Positions 36,662-45,867 of a stretch of 64,000 nt of DNA are shown one piece after another. The stretch's first letter is position 1; each line of letters starts with the position of its first letter. The DNA comes from Nitratireductor sp. GISD-1A_MAKvit (GTDB lineage: Bacteria; Pseudomonadota; Alphaproteobacteria; Rhizobiales; Rhizobiaceae): positions 3,595,001 through 3,659,000 of the forward strand of contig NZ_CP161920.1 of NCBI RefSeq assembly GCF_040819555.1, read 5' to 3'. A program made the translations under genes and the position numbers. The notes under the pieces were generated by a model, which did no database searches, was not told the origin of the DNA, and worked only from the letters and a program-made list of their open reading frames with translations.

Positions 36662-37153
36662 GAAACCCTGAAGAAATTGTGGGCGGAAGGTCTGAGCGCA
36701 AGCCAGATTGCGGCCCAGCTTGGCGGTGTCAGCCGCAATGCCGTGATCGGCAAGGTGCACCGCCTCAAGCTCTCCAGCCGTGGCCGCGCGACAAGCACGC
36801 GCACCCGCCAGAAGAAGGCCGCACCTGCCGCGCCAAGCAGCACCACCACGCGCCGCCCGCGCACCACGCGGCCCACGACCGTTTCCGTTGGCGCGACAGC
36901 GCTCCAGGCTCAGTTCGATGAAGAACCTGTGGCGCAGACCTACATGCGTCCGGTCGAAAATGTTGTGGTTCCCATTTCACGCAAGCTGGAGCTCGTGCAG
37001 CTCACCGAAACCACCTGCAAGTGGCCCAATGGCGATCCACTCTCAGAAGATTTCAGTTTCTGCGGCAACGAAACCGGCGAGAACGGCCCCTATTGCGGCT
37101 ATCATTCCCGGCTTGCCTATCAGCCCGCATCGGAGCGGCGCAGGAGCCGCTGA
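36638..37153 (+). CDS. gcrA: GcrA cell cycle regulator
   Basis: This 171-residue regulator has the N-terminal GcrA helix-turn-helix (WTDERVETLKKLWAEGLSA, AAQLGGVSRNAVIGKVHRL), a basic, alanine- and threonine-rich linker (about residues 48-85), and the C-terminal sigma-70-interacting block (TCKWPNGDP, FCGNETGENGPYCGYHSRLAY). GcrA acts with RNA polymerase at promoters carrying GANTC sites methylated by CcrM. The ATG at 36638 follows AGGAG at 10 bases. A terminator follows at 37184. Confidence 0.96.
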   Translation: MNWTDERVETLKKLWAEGLSASQIAAQLGGVSRNAVIGKVHRLKLSSRGRATSTRTRQKKAAPAAPSSTTTRRPRTTRPTTVSVGATALQAQFDEEPVAQTYMRPVENVVVPISRKLELVQLTETTCKWPNGDPLSEDFSFCGNETGENGPYCGYHSRLAYQPASERRRSR

Positions 37154-37183
37154 CTGCTCGCATAGCTCTCTCTCTCCAACTTG

Positions 37184-37214
37184 CCCGGCTCGCATCGTGC
37201 GCAGCCGGGTTTTT
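37184..37214 (+). terminator. Intrinsic terminator after gcrA
   Basis: The stem CCCGGCT/AGCCGGG, with an inner GC-rich loop, is followed by five T, 30 bases after the gcrA stop and before the convergent phoU. Confidence 0.88.
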
Positions 37215-37267
37215 GTTGTGCGAGACTGGGAACGAGAGCCGGAGGCGCCTTCGCCTGCTGTCTTTCC

Positions 37268-37984
37268 TTAGCTTTTGGGTGACGTGACCACGCTGTGGCT
37301 CTGGTCTTCCTTTGGCCGCTCGAGCGGCAGCTGACGCCCCGTGACGATGTGATGAACCGTTTCAGCGATGTTTGTGGCGTGATCACCGATGCGCTCGATG
37401 TTCTTCGCACAGAACAGCAGATGCGTGCATGCCGTGATATTGCGCGGATCTTCCATCATGTAGGTGAGAAGCTCGCGAAACAGCGACGTGTACATCGCAT
37501 CGATCTCCTCGTCCCTGTCCCGCACGAAGCCTATGCGCTCGACCGAGCGGGAGGCATAGACATCCAGTACTTCCTTCAACTGCGTAAGAGCCAGGCCGGC
37601 CAACGCCTCAAGCCCCCTGAAAAGCCGGACAGGCTGCTTGCTTTCCGTCACCGCAACGACACGCTTCGCAATGTTCTTGCCGAGATCTCCGATACGCTCC
37701 AGATCGGATGAGATGCGGATCGCACCCACGATTTCCCGCAGATCATGAGCGACCGGCTGGCGCTTGCCGATGATGATGACGGCGCGTTCACCGATCTCGC
37801 GCTCCTTTGCATCGAGAAAGTGATCGTCTTCCACCACCTTGCGGCCCAGGCCGGCATCGGACTGCACCAGCGCAGCCACGGCCTCCTCCACCATGCGCTC
37901 GGCATAGCCTCCCATCGCAGCGATCTGATCCGACAGATAGCTCAGTTCGTCGTCGAAGGATCGCATCGTGTGGTGCTTCTGCAT
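37268..37984 (-). CDS. phoU: Phosphate signalling protein PhoU
   Basis: This 238-residue protein consists of two PhoU three-helix repeats with metal-binding ExxxD-type motifs (ISSDLERIGDLGKNIAKR and FCAKNIERIGDHATNIAE). PhoU links the Pst transporter to the PhoR kinase and represses the Pho regulon when phosphate is plentiful. The ATG at 37984 follows AGAGGAAC. It follows phoR by 92 bases on the same strand, whereas in most rhizobia the pstSCAB genes lie between them. Confidence 0.95.
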   Translation of the reverse strand: MQKHHTMRSFDDELSYLSDQIAAMGGYAERMVEEAVAALVQSDAGLGRKVVEDDHFLDAKEREIGERAVIIIGKRQPVAHDLREIVGAIRISSDLERIGDLGKNIAKRVVAVTESKQPVRLFRGLEALAGLALTQLKEVLDVYASRSVERIGFVRDRDEEIDAMYTSLFRELLTYMMEDPRNITACTHLLFCAKNIERIGDHATNIAETVHHIVTGRQLPLERPKEDQSHSVVTSPKS

Positions 37985-38076
37985 GGCCCTGTTCCTCTTC
38001 GACCCTGTGTTTCCCGGCTGATCACCACTCAGTAACCAGCTGAGATGGCGGCGAGATGAATATGCAGGGTACACTC

Positions 38077-39279
38077 CTAAATTTGCTCAACTCTGTCGGC
38101 AGCCGGCGGAACGGGTGGAAAATGCACAACAAACGTCGCCCCCTCGCCCGCCACGGACCTCACCGACAGCCTGGCATCATGCCGTGTCAATATATGCTTG
38201 ACGATGGAGAGACCAAGGCCGGTGCCTTTCTGGGAACGGCTGGCCTCCATATCAATGCGATAAAAGCGCTCCGTGATGCGCGGTATATGCTCTTCTGGAA
38301 TACCGGGCCCAAAATCCCGTACGGAAACACGCACTTCCTCCATCGGACCCGCCTGCTCGGCAGAAACGACGATGCGCTCGCCGGAACTTCCGTATTTGCA
38401 GGCATTTTCGAGAAGGTTCTCGAAAACCTGCACCAACTCATCGGAATGGCCTGCGACAAGTATCGGCGTGTCGCCCAGCTCCGACACAAGTTCCACACGG
38501 TTGTCTCTGGCGATTTGACGCATGGCTTCGATCACGCCCTTGACCAGATCAACGACATCGAGCTGCGCATTCGGCTTCTGGTAAGGCTTCATCTCCAGCC
38601 GGGAGAGAGAAAGAAGATCGTCGATCAGGCGCGCCATGCGCTGCGTCTGGTTCTGCATGATCTGAAGAAAATTCTCGCGAGCCTTGGGATCATCGCGCGC
38701 GGGGCCCCGCAGCGTTTCGATGAAACCTGCAATCGAGGCGAGCGGCGTTCGCAGTTCGTGGCTTGCATTGGCGATGAAGTCGGCGCGCATCCGGTCGATG
38801 CGCCGCGCCTCGCTCTGGTCCTTGAATATCAGGACACAGAGACCGGTTTCCTTTCCGATCCGGCTCGCCACCACACGGTAGGCCCGCTCGACCGGAACCC
38901 TTTCAATATAGTTGATCGCCTTTGATGCCTCTTCCTCAGAAATCACGGAGCTAACCAGCTCGTGCATTTCCGGAGCCCGAAACTTGAGGCGGAGCGATGC
39001 CCCCTTTGCCACCGGCCCAAATGCGCTGTCAGCAGCTTCGTTGGCATAGAGGATCGAGCCGTTGCCGTCGAATATGTATAGAGGGTCCAACACTGCTGCG
39101 GCCAGATAGACCGCCGGTAGCGTATCGATGTGTCCGCCCGCTCTCGCCGGCATGTCACTGTGGGGAGTCCCGCTGCCACTCTGCTGCAGTCCGGCAACGG
39201 CCGCCAGCCTGTCAATGCAGCGCTGAACAACGGTCCGCAGCATCCCGGGTCGCTCTTTCATTTCCTGGTCTTCGATCAT
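38077..39279 (-). CDS. phoR: Phosphate regulon sensor kinase PhoR
   Basis: This sensor kinase of about 400 residues has a PAS domain ([21 protein letters not shown]), a HisKA box with the phosphoacceptor in [21 protein letters not shown], and the HATPase boxes N ([14 protein letters not shown]), G1 (VRDFGPGIP), F ([10 protein letters not shown]) and G2 ([12 protein letters not shown]). Only a weak hydrophobic stretch is seen near the PAS domain. The order and neighbour phoU identify it as PhoR. The start is uncertain (39336, 39297 GTG, 39279 or 39261). The partner phoB is not in the window. It is divergent from ppk2. Confidence 0.88.
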   Translation of the reverse strand: MIEDQEMKERPGMLRTVVQRCIDRLAAVAGLQQSGSGTPHSDMPARAGGHIDTLPAVYLAAAVLDPLYIFDGNGSILYANEAADSAFGPVAKGASLRLKFRAPEMHELVSSVISEEEASKAINYIERVPVERAYRVVASRIGKETGLCVLIFKDQSEARRIDRMRADFIANASHELRTPLASIAGFIETLRGPARDDPKARENFLQIMQNQTQRMARLIDDLLSLSRLEMKPYQKPNAQLDVVDLVKGVIEAMRQIARDNRVELVSELGDTPILVAGHSDELVQVFENLLENACKYGSSGERIVVSAEQAGPMEEVRVSVRDFGPGIPEEHIPRITERFYRIDMEASRSQKGTGLGLSIVKHILTRHDARLSVRSVAGEGATFVVHFPPVPPAADRVEQI

Positions 39280-39424
39280 GCTCAAACGTTCATTCACCCC
39301 ACAGGCGCCTGCAGCCCCGGTGTCAGACAGCACCAACCGGGGGCAGCGCAGCCCAGACGTCGCGTCTGGACCTTATCTCACGCTGCAAATAGCATGGACA
39401 CTCCCACTGTTCAGGATCGATTTT

Positions 39425-40324
39425 ATGAATAAGCCTTTGGATAACCCCGCTCTTGAGAGAATCGAACCCTTCAAACTCACCGTCTCAGGGAAAAAACGCA
39501 CCTTCGACATCGATGATCCCGACCTGCCTGACTGGATCGAAAACACCAAACTGACATCCGACGGATTTCCCTACGACAAGAAGCTCAACAGGAAGAAATA
39601 TGAAGCGCAACTGGAAACGCTTCAGGTAGAGCTTGTGAAACTGCAGGCCTGGATGCAGGAAAGCGGCGCCCGGGTCATGGCCTTGTTCGAAGGGCGGGAC
39701 GCTGCCGGAAAGGGCGGAACGATCGCACGCATTCGCGCCTATCTGAATCCGCGGCATGCACGCAATGTGGCGCTTCCCAAACCCACTGAAACCGAACGTG
39801 GTCAGTGGTACTTTCAACGCTACGTCACTCACTTCCCGACCAGCGGAGAACTGGTGACGTTCGACCGCTCCTGGTACAATCGTGGCGGTGTCGAACCCGT
39901 GATGGGGTTCTGTACGCCCGAACAGCACGAGCAGTTCCTGGAAGAAGCGCCGGATTTTGAGCGGGCTATCGTCAATGACGGCATCCATTTCTTCAAGTTC
40001 TGGCTCAATATCGGTCAGGAAACCCAACTTGAGCGGTTTCATGACCGTCGGCACAGCAAGCTGAAATACTGGAAATTTTCGCCGATGGATGTCGCCGGCA
40101 TTCGCAAATGGGACGATTATACGCGCATGCGTGATCTTATGATCGAACGCACCCATAGCGCCCATGCTCCTTGGACAATCATTCGGGCAAACGACAAAAG
40201 GCGCGCGCGGATTGCGGTGATCCGACGAATTCTGCTTTCAATCGCCTATGACGGGCGGGATCTGGAAGCGATCGGTCAGGAGGACCCCCTGATCATCGGT
40301 TCAGGGGCCGGCTTTCTGAAATAG
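39425..40324 (+). CDS. ppk2: Polyphosphate kinase 2 (PPK2)
   Basis: This 299-residue PPK2 of the one-domain (class I) type transfers phosphate between polyphosphate and nucleoside diphosphates. The Walker A loop [10 protein letters not shown] is at residues 90-99. Walker B follows in [18 protein letters not shown], and a lid region contains [15 protein letters not shown]. The ATG at 39425 gives the normal N-terminus. It is divergent from phoR, so the local theme is phosphate. Its last 32 bases overlap the end of the convergent glycosyltransferase gene. Confidence 0.94.
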   Translation: MNKPLDNPALERIEPFKLTVSGKKRTFDIDDPDLPDWIENTKLTSDGFPYDKKLNRKKYEAQLETLQVELVKLQAWMQESGARVMALFEGRDAAGKGGTIARIRAYLNPRHARNVALPKPTETERGQWYFQRYVTHFPTSGELVTFDRSWYNRGGVEPVMGFCTPEQHEQFLEEAPDFERAIVNDGIHFFKFWLNIGQETQLERFHDRRHSKLKYWKFSPMDVAGIRKWDDYTRMRDLMIERTHSAHAPWTIIRANDKRRARIAVIRRILLSIAYDGRDLEAIGQEDPLIIGSGAGFLK

Positions 40325-42239
40325 ATCTGGTTGCCTGGCCGTGGCGTTTGTGCTGCGTTTTCTCCCAGTGGTGAGGGTTCCAGTACAGTTGCCAGACGCA
40401 ACGCCAGGCTGCCACTGACATCAAGGACCAGTAAAGGGGTGTCCAGAGAACACGCTTCCAGAAGCCCAAGCGCTCTGTTTTTCGCAGTGTCGACCAGCCT
40501 AGCAGCAGAAACGCGAGATGCCCGAGCACGACATTGACGATGTCGACGATCAGCAACACCCCTTCGGTGAGCCGGATCTCTCCGCCAAAAGCCCAGAACA
40601 GCGCAATCCCCACTGCAGTGGCCCAGAAAACGCCATAGGCAAGCGCCGACAATACCATCCCCGCAAACAGGACCTGCATCACCAGAAACGAAGCCAGCCC
40701 CATTTCGCGAATTGTGGCCATCGGATTGCGCATATGAACCAGCCAGGTCTGTGCCCAGCCCTTGAACCATCGTGTCCGCTGAGGCAGCCATGTTCGCACG
40801 TCGCAGGGCGCGTCTTCGTGAGTTGGATTGCAGATCACCCCGGTCCGATAGCCTCGGCGATGAAGCCGTGCTCCCAGATCGGCATCCTCCGTGACGTTGT
40901 AGGGATCCCATCCTCCCACACCATCAAGTGCCTCACGACGGAAATGATTGGATGTTCCTCCCAGAGGCAACATCAGTCCGCTCTTTGCAAGCCACGGCAA
41001 CAGCCCCCTGAAAAGGGCCGCATATTCCAGCGCAAACATCGCGGAGATCCAGCTCTCCCGTCGATTTGATATTGTGAGAGGGGCCTGGACGCAGGCCAGT
41101 CGCTCATCCGCATGCCTGAAAACGTGCCATGCTTCCACCAGCTGGAAGGGATGCGGCCTGTCTTCGGCATCATAAAGTGCGACAAAGGCCCCCGATGTCA
41201 TGGGCAATGCATATGACAATGCCTTTGGCTTGGTGCGTGGCGCGCCGGCCGGGACCTCGATGATCTCGATATAGGGGCGCAACTCTTGCGTTCTCAGCGC
41301 AGCAAGCGTTTCCTCATCGTCCGCTTCACAGACCAGCTTGATCTCCAGCTTCGCGCGCGGCCAGACGATCTTTCCAAGCGCCACGAGAAGGTCAGGGACG
41401 ATTTCCGCTTCCTTGTAGAGGGCGACAAGCACCGAATAGACAGGCATTTCCGCCGGTCGCACGGTCGCGATGCGGGCTTCACCAGGCGACGGTCCACGAA
41501 ACTGGACCATTATTCGCAGCACGGCACAGGCGAGGAAGACAAAAGAAAATACCGCATGCAGTACAAGCAGTGTTGTCGAGGGCAGAAACACCGAAGCGAA
41601 CACGAGCGACACGACCGAAGCCCCCAGGACCGCACCCTGCCATGCATTTGCGACGATCCGCGCGGACATCTCGGGCGCCATAGAAAACAGCTTGTCTGTT
41701 GCGATCCGCATGAGCGCCTTTTGCGATCTCTGCGAAATGGCCTCCCGCAGAACCGAAGGCTGCACCATCCGAATTCGTCTGGAGGCGCGCGGGTAGCGCG
41801 CGACAAAGGCTTTCAGCGCCGGGATGCTGACCCTGTCGGGCGCGATCAGCACGTTTGACTGCCCGCGCACATCCACCGCCAGGCTCACGCGGGCACCGCC
41901 GCGCTGTGCCAGCGCGGCCAGCCCCTGCCACTCACGCATGACGAGCGCGTTTGGATCCGGGCGCTGAAGGAACGGAACTCCCAGATAATCTGCCAGTGCG
42001 CGAAACAATTCACGCTCCAAGACAAGGCCGGACGCGAGAAGCTCGGTTTGAAAGCACACACCGGCAAGCCTGGCCCTCGCCTCCACACGACGAGCTTCCG
42101 CTTCGCTTACAGACAGTGTTTCCAGCACCGGAAGCCACTCCGATGCCGAAGACGGCGGCAATACGGCCGATAGCTCATCGACCTCACCCAGACTGTCGCC
42201 GGCACGCCTGAAGATTTGCGTATCCACGAGATGGTCCAT
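40293..42239 (-). CDS. GT2 glycosyltransferase with N-terminal MshEN-like domain
   Basis: This 648-residue membrane protein has an N-terminal domain (about 45-175) resembling the GspE/MshE N-terminal (c-di-GMP-binding MshEN) fold, with [10 protein letters not shown]. Two helices (about 205-250) precede a processive GT2 catalytic domain with the D,D,D,QxxRW signature ([33 protein letters not shown]). Further helices (about 500-610) follow. Cellulose-synthase-like enzymes of this type export a polysaccharide. The product is unknown. The 3' end overlaps ppk2 by 32 bases. Confidence 0.87.
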   Translation of the reverse strand: MDHLVDTQIFRRAGDSLGEVDELSAVLPPSSASEWLPVLETLSVSEAEARRVEARARLAGVCFQTELLASGLVLERELFRALADYLGVPFLQRPDPNALVMREWQGLAALAQRGGARVSLAVDVRGQSNVLIAPDRVSIPALKAFVARYPRASRRIRMVQPSVLREAISQRSQKALMRIATDKLFSMAPEMSARIVANAWQGAVLGASVVSLVFASVFLPSTTLLVLHAVFSFVFLACAVLRIMVQFRGPSPGEARIATVRPAEMPVYSVLVALYKEAEIVPDLLVALGKIVWPRAKLEIKLVCEADDEETLAALRTQELRPYIEIIEVPAGAPRTKPKALSYALPMTSGAFVALYDAEDRPHPFQLVEAWHVFRHADERLACVQAPLTISNRRESWISAMFALEYAALFRGLLPWLAKSGLMLPLGGTSNHFRREALDGVGGWDPYNVTEDADLGARLHRRGYRTGVICNPTHEDAPCDVRTWLPQRTRWFKGWAQTWLVHMRNPMATIREMGLASFLVMQVLFAGMVLSALAYGVFWATAVGIALFWAFGGEIRLTEGVLLIVDIVNVVLGHLAFLLLGWSTLRKTERLGFWKRVLWTPLYWSLMSVAAWRCVWQLYWNPHHWEKTQHKRHGQATRSISESRPLNR

Positions 42240-42454
42240 CCAGGATCACCTCGATCGAAAATCTGGCGTAAAATCCTTGCAAACAGGCTCTTGTAAGCAG
42301 AAGTAAAATAATGTTTGCACGCAAACATAAGGCAATCTGAAATCTCGTCCCGCCATATTTGGCTCCCTCACAAGATTTCCACCATAGCAACACAATATCG
42401 AGACTCTTGCAACTTGTCGGATACATCGTTTTGCAATCCATGGCTGCAAGATAT

Positions 42455-43345
42455 TCAATCAAAAATGCCGCAGCGTATTGCTTCTGCAACGGCATGGACA
42501 CGGTTTGACGCTCCAAGCTTTGTTTTTGCGTTCAATAGATGCTTCTCGGCAGTATGTTCGGAAATGCCAAGTATCTGGGAAACCTCCCATTCCGATTTCC
42601 CCTGAGCGGCCCATTGAAGGCACTCCTTCTCGCGCGGTGTCAGCCGAGGGACATCACCGCGCCGGTAGAGCAAATGGCCGGGACCTAGCTTCCGACGGGC
42701 ACGTTCGGTCAGTTCACAAACCTCACGCTCGCTTATGCAAAGTATCTCTGCGATTTCCGCGATTGACCTGCCGCGCGCCGAAAGCTGCACGCACTCCTTT
42801 TCCTGCGGGCCGAGCTCCCGGAAACGATCTTCCCCCCGCACGCTCAACGCATGACCGGTGGCATAGGCGGCCATAAAAGACATCATCTTCATGTCTTCCG
42901 GGGACAATTCGACACGCTCTCCGGCGAAAGACATCACGATCTCGCGTCCTTCAAGAGTGGTAAAAGCCATGGCGATGCCATCGACAAGCTTGAAATCGCG
43001 AGCTTCCCTGAACAGCTGAACCTGTGTTCGCGACCCCTGGTGGTTTTGCAGGACGTCACGCCACAAAATCACGTTTCCGCTTTGGCGGACTTGGTCTACG
43101 ATCGGGTCATGAAAGATATAGTTGCGGGAAACATACCGGTCGATCCATTCTGCTGGCCAGTTGCTGAGAATAAGATGCGCAACCTGTTCCCCCGGCGAGG
43201 TGCCCTGCCCCGGCAGCGTGCCCGCACACACAGCATTAAGGCCGTAATTCTGCGCAATGGATGTCAGTGCGGAAACGATGGCAACCGAACTTCGGGCATT
43301 CTGGATCTGCTCTATAAAGGCTCTGGTCTTGTCAAAATCGGACAT
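42455..43345 (-). CDS. LuxR-type quorum-sensing regulator with two tandem HTH domains
   Basis: The 296-residue protein has an N-terminal autoinducer-binding domain (about 15-165). Conserved ligand residues W67, Y71, D80, W95 and G123 are spaced exactly as W57, Y61, D70, W85 and G113 of TraR. Two LuxR-type helix-turn-helix modules follow, residues 178-222 (LGPQEKECVQLSARGRSIAE) and 235-294 (LTPREKECLQWAAQGKSEWE). Ordinary LuxR proteins have about 240 residues and one HTH. The second module looks canonical and the first is shorter. No luxI lies nearby, so it is a solo. It is divergent from a binding protein gene. Confidence 0.9.
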   Translation of the reverse strand: MSDFDKTRAFIEQIQNARSSVAIVSALTSIAQNYGLNAVCAGTLPGQGTSPGEQVAHLILSNWPAEWIDRYVSRNYIFHDPIVDQVRQSGNVILWRDVLQNHQGSRTQVQLFREARDFKLVDGIAMAFTTLEGREIVMSFAGERVELSPEDMKMMSFMAAYATGHALSVRGEDRFRELGPQEKECVQLSARGRSIAEIAEILCISEREVCELTERARRKLGPGHLLYRRGDVPRLTPREKECLQWAAQGKSEWEVSQILGISEHTAEKHLLNAKTKLGASNRVHAVAEAIRCGIFD

Positions 43346-43437
43346 ATGTTTTCAACCCCGCCGATGTATCATTCGACCTGCCTTGGAAATATCCATACAC
43401 GCCCCATAATGTCCTGCGAATCCTGTCGATAATAACA

Positions 43438-44355
43438 ATGATATTTCGAACCACACAAAGCATATTCGAAAACAATATCATCATATTGTTTGCCGACTAC
43501 ATTAAACGCGCATTCTGTCTCTTTTTTTATTTCACCGCCACTGTGGCTTTTCTGCTTGGCTTTACTCTGTCGGGAACCGCGCAGGAGAGCGCTTTCCCGG
43601 TGTTTTCCGATCCAAGGAACCAGCATTCGAAACCGGATCTCTCCTCGCTGCCCAGATTGCGCTTTCTTACGACGGTTGATTTCTACCCGTTCAACTACCT
43701 TGATGCCGCCAATCGGCTCAGCGGTGTTCACATCGATCTCGCGCGCATGATCTGTGAGAAACTCGATTTGAGTGAGCGCTGTCAGGTGCAGGCACTGCCC
43801 TGGGAGGAGCTTGCCCCGGCAATGGAGGCACAGCGCGGCGAGGCCATTCTTGCCGGGCTTGCGATGACGGCGGAGAACCGGGAGAAATACTTGTTCTCCA
43901 TACCCTATTTTCGCTTCCCCGCGCGCCTGATAACCCCGCGCTCATCTCCACTGGCAGAGCCGCTTCATGCGTCTGTCACCGGACTGCGGGTCGGTGTCGT
44001 CGGCCAGACTGCGCATGAAGTGCTGCTGCGGGATCTGTTTCCCAGAGCCCGCAGTGTTGTCTACAGCCGGCAGGACTGGATGTATGAAGACCTGAAGCAG
44101 GGGAGAATTGACGCAATATTCGGCGACGGGGTAACGCTGAGTTTCTGGCTTGCCGGAAAAGCCTCAGAGGGATGCTGCTCTTTTTCCGGCGGGCCCTATC
44201 TCGCGTCCGAATATCTGGGACAGGGGCTGGCCGTTGCGACCTCAAGAGACTTGCCGCAACTCGCTGAGGCCATTGATTTCGCTTTGCATGAGATCCAGGT
44301 CAGTGGCGGTCTGAACGAAATTTACCTTCGCCATTTCCCGACAGGTTTTTATTGA
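43438..44355 (+). CDS. Solitary periplasmic amino-acid-type binding protein (SBP_bac_3)
   Basis: This 305-residue protein has an N-terminal hydrophobic segment (about residues 25-46, signal or anchor) and the family 3 binding-protein fold. Visible features are LRFLTTVDFYPFNYLD, LSGVHIDLARMICEKL, LAGLAMTAENREKYLFSIPY, GLRVGVVGQTAHEVLLRD and QGRIDAIFGDGVTLSFWL. No ABC permease or ATPase gene is next to it. It could be a stand-alone receptor or serve a transporter elsewhere. It is transcribed away from the tandem-HTH LuxR gene. The ribosome site is weak and the true start may be further in. Confidence 0.82.
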   Translation: MIFRTTQSIFENNIIILFADYIKRAFCLFFYFTATVAFLLGFTLSGTAQESAFPVFSDPRNQHSKPDLSSLPRLRFLTTVDFYPFNYLDAANRLSGVHIDLARMICEKLDLSERCQVQALPWEELAPAMEAQRGEAILAGLAMTAENREKYLFSIPYFRFPARLITPRSSPLAEPLHASVTGLRVGVVGQTAHEVLLRDLFPRARSVVYSRQDWMYEDLKQGRIDAIFGDGVTLSFWLAGKASEGCCSFSGGPYLASEYLGQGLAVATSRDLPQLAEAIDFALHEIQVSGGLNEIYLRHFPTGFY

Positions 44356-44401
44356 GAAACCCGCGTCGAGACCTGCACGCCTGCCAGCGAAGCCATTCCC
44401 T

Positions 44402-45223
44402 CTAGCGGCCGCGAAGGGCGCGAAACGGCAGTGAGAGCATCCAGACAAGCCGCGCCGTAAGCGGCCCGCGATACTCCGAAAGCCCGATTTCCATGCCATC
44501 GTGCCCCAGCCTGGGCTGTGCCGTATAGGTTTTGAACAGACGATCCCAGAATGGAAAATTGAAACCGTAATTTGAATCGGTCTCACGCCTGATTGAAGAA
44601 TGATGCACGCGGTGCATGTCGGGCGTGACCACAACGTGGCGCAGCCACCCGTCGAGACGAAGTGGTATTCTAACGTTGGAATGATTGAACATCGACATGC
44701 CGTTCAAAACGATCTCGAAGACCAGGACAGCCATCACGGGCGCACCCAACGCGATCACGACCGCCGCTTTCCATAGCATTGAAAGCAGTATTTCGAGCGG
44801 ATGAAACCGCAACCCCGTCGTGACGTCGAAGCCATTATCGGCATGGTGCATCCGGTGGATACGCCAAAGCAACGGGATTTTGTGGCTCGCCACGTGCTCC
44901 AGCCAGACTGCAAAATCAAGTATGGCGAATGCAATCATGGCGGCGACTAACGGTGCGATGTCGACCGAATTGAACAGACCCCATTGGTTCGTTTTGGCCC
45001 ACACGGCCGCGCCAACCGCGGCTGCCGGGAAAACCACCCGCAAAATCAGCGAAGAAATGAGCACCATGGACAGGTTGGAAAACCAGCGGCGCGACTTGAG
45101 TGCACCCAGCATCTCGGGTCGCTCAAGGCGTGGTGACCACAACTCATACCCCGCCATGACGGTGAATATTGCAACAAACGCACCAAGCCGTATCGTCGCT
45201 TCGGACAGGAAGAATGAAGTCAT
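44402..45223 (-). CDS. Sterol desaturase/fatty acid hydroxylase family protein
   Basis: This 273-residue membrane protein contains the eight-histidine di-iron pattern of the family: EHVASH and RIHRMHH in the first part, then FNHSNV and MHRVHHSSIRRETDSNYGF. Several hydrophobic helices surround the motifs. Members hydroxylate or desaturate lipids (sterols, hopanoids, fatty acids or carotenoids) with oxygen. The substrate is unknown here. It appears monocistronic. Confidence 0.9.
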   Translation of the reverse strand: MTSFFLSEATIRLGAFVAIFTVMAGYELWSPRLERPEMLGALKSRRWFSNLSMVLISSLILRVVFPAAAVGAAVWAKTNQWGLFNSVDIAPLVAAMIAFAILDFAVWLEHVASHKIPLLWRIHRMHHADNGFDVTTGLRFHPLEILLSMLWKAAVVIALGAPVMAVLVFEIVLNGMSMFNHSNVRIPLRLDGWLRHVVVTPDMHRVHHSSIRRETDSNYGFNFPFWDRLFKTYTAQPRLGHDGMEIGLSEYRGPLTARLVWMLSLPFRALRGR

Positions 45224-45307
45224 GCCGCAATTAATCCTGCCCCCGGCTCAAACGCCAGTCACATAAGCTTGACCAGCGTTCGGTCACAAAGCGCGCATGC
45301 GCTGGGA

Positions 45308-45721
45308 TCACAGCAGCGCGCGTCTGCGTGCCTGTGCCGTCCGCTCGATGGCTGCGGCAACCAGCGGCTCAAGCTGCAGACGGCTGCGCACGATATGCAA
45401 CATGCGCTTTTCCTCCGGTTCCACATACATGTCGGCGGCTGCAACCTCGACAGCCAATGCGTAGGCCGTATCGTGCAGTTTCACCGGCACCGTGTCGCGC
45501 ACGGCTGTAAGAATGCGCTCCAGCCCGTTATCCTCCTGCAGGATCTGCTGGCACTTGCGCGCCACTTCAATAATGCGATCGTCATCAAACTCCCGGAAGA
45601 CCGGCCAGGACCGGATTGTGTCGCCAATGATGGCAAGCTCTGCGTCAGTCATGTCACGGTCGGCTGCAGACATGACAACCATCAGGTAGATTAGAGCCTC
45701 TTGCGCGCTCGGCTGTGCCAT
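45308..45721 (-). CDS. TerB-like protein
   Basis: This 137-residue all-helical protein is similar to the TerB/tellurite-resistance family. It shows two acidic repeats, MSAADRDMTDAELAIIGD and VEVAAADMYVEPEEKRML, which in the family coordinate metals. The role is not firmly known and is often linked to stress or membrane. The ATG at 45721 follows GGAG at 8 bases. An ATG at 45745 is an alternative. It is divergent from lysS. Confidence 0.83.
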   Translation of the reverse strand: MAQPSAQEALIYLMVVMSAADRDMTDAELAIIGDTIRSWPVFREFDDDRIIEVARKCQQILQEDNGLERILTAVRDTVPVKLHDTAYALAVEVAAADMYVEPEEKRMLHIVRSRLQLEPLVAAAIERTAQARRRALL

Positions 45722-45867
45722 ATCAATCTCCGCTGGCAAACTCATGAGGACCGAAAGTAGGTAGCCAGACCACGTGCCGCAATGAAAAATCGTCGCTTCG
45801 ATTGACGCATCGGCTGAGCCGTCTTACAGGCTTGGCGCTTAATCGAAATCAAACTCTGGAAAGCGAC

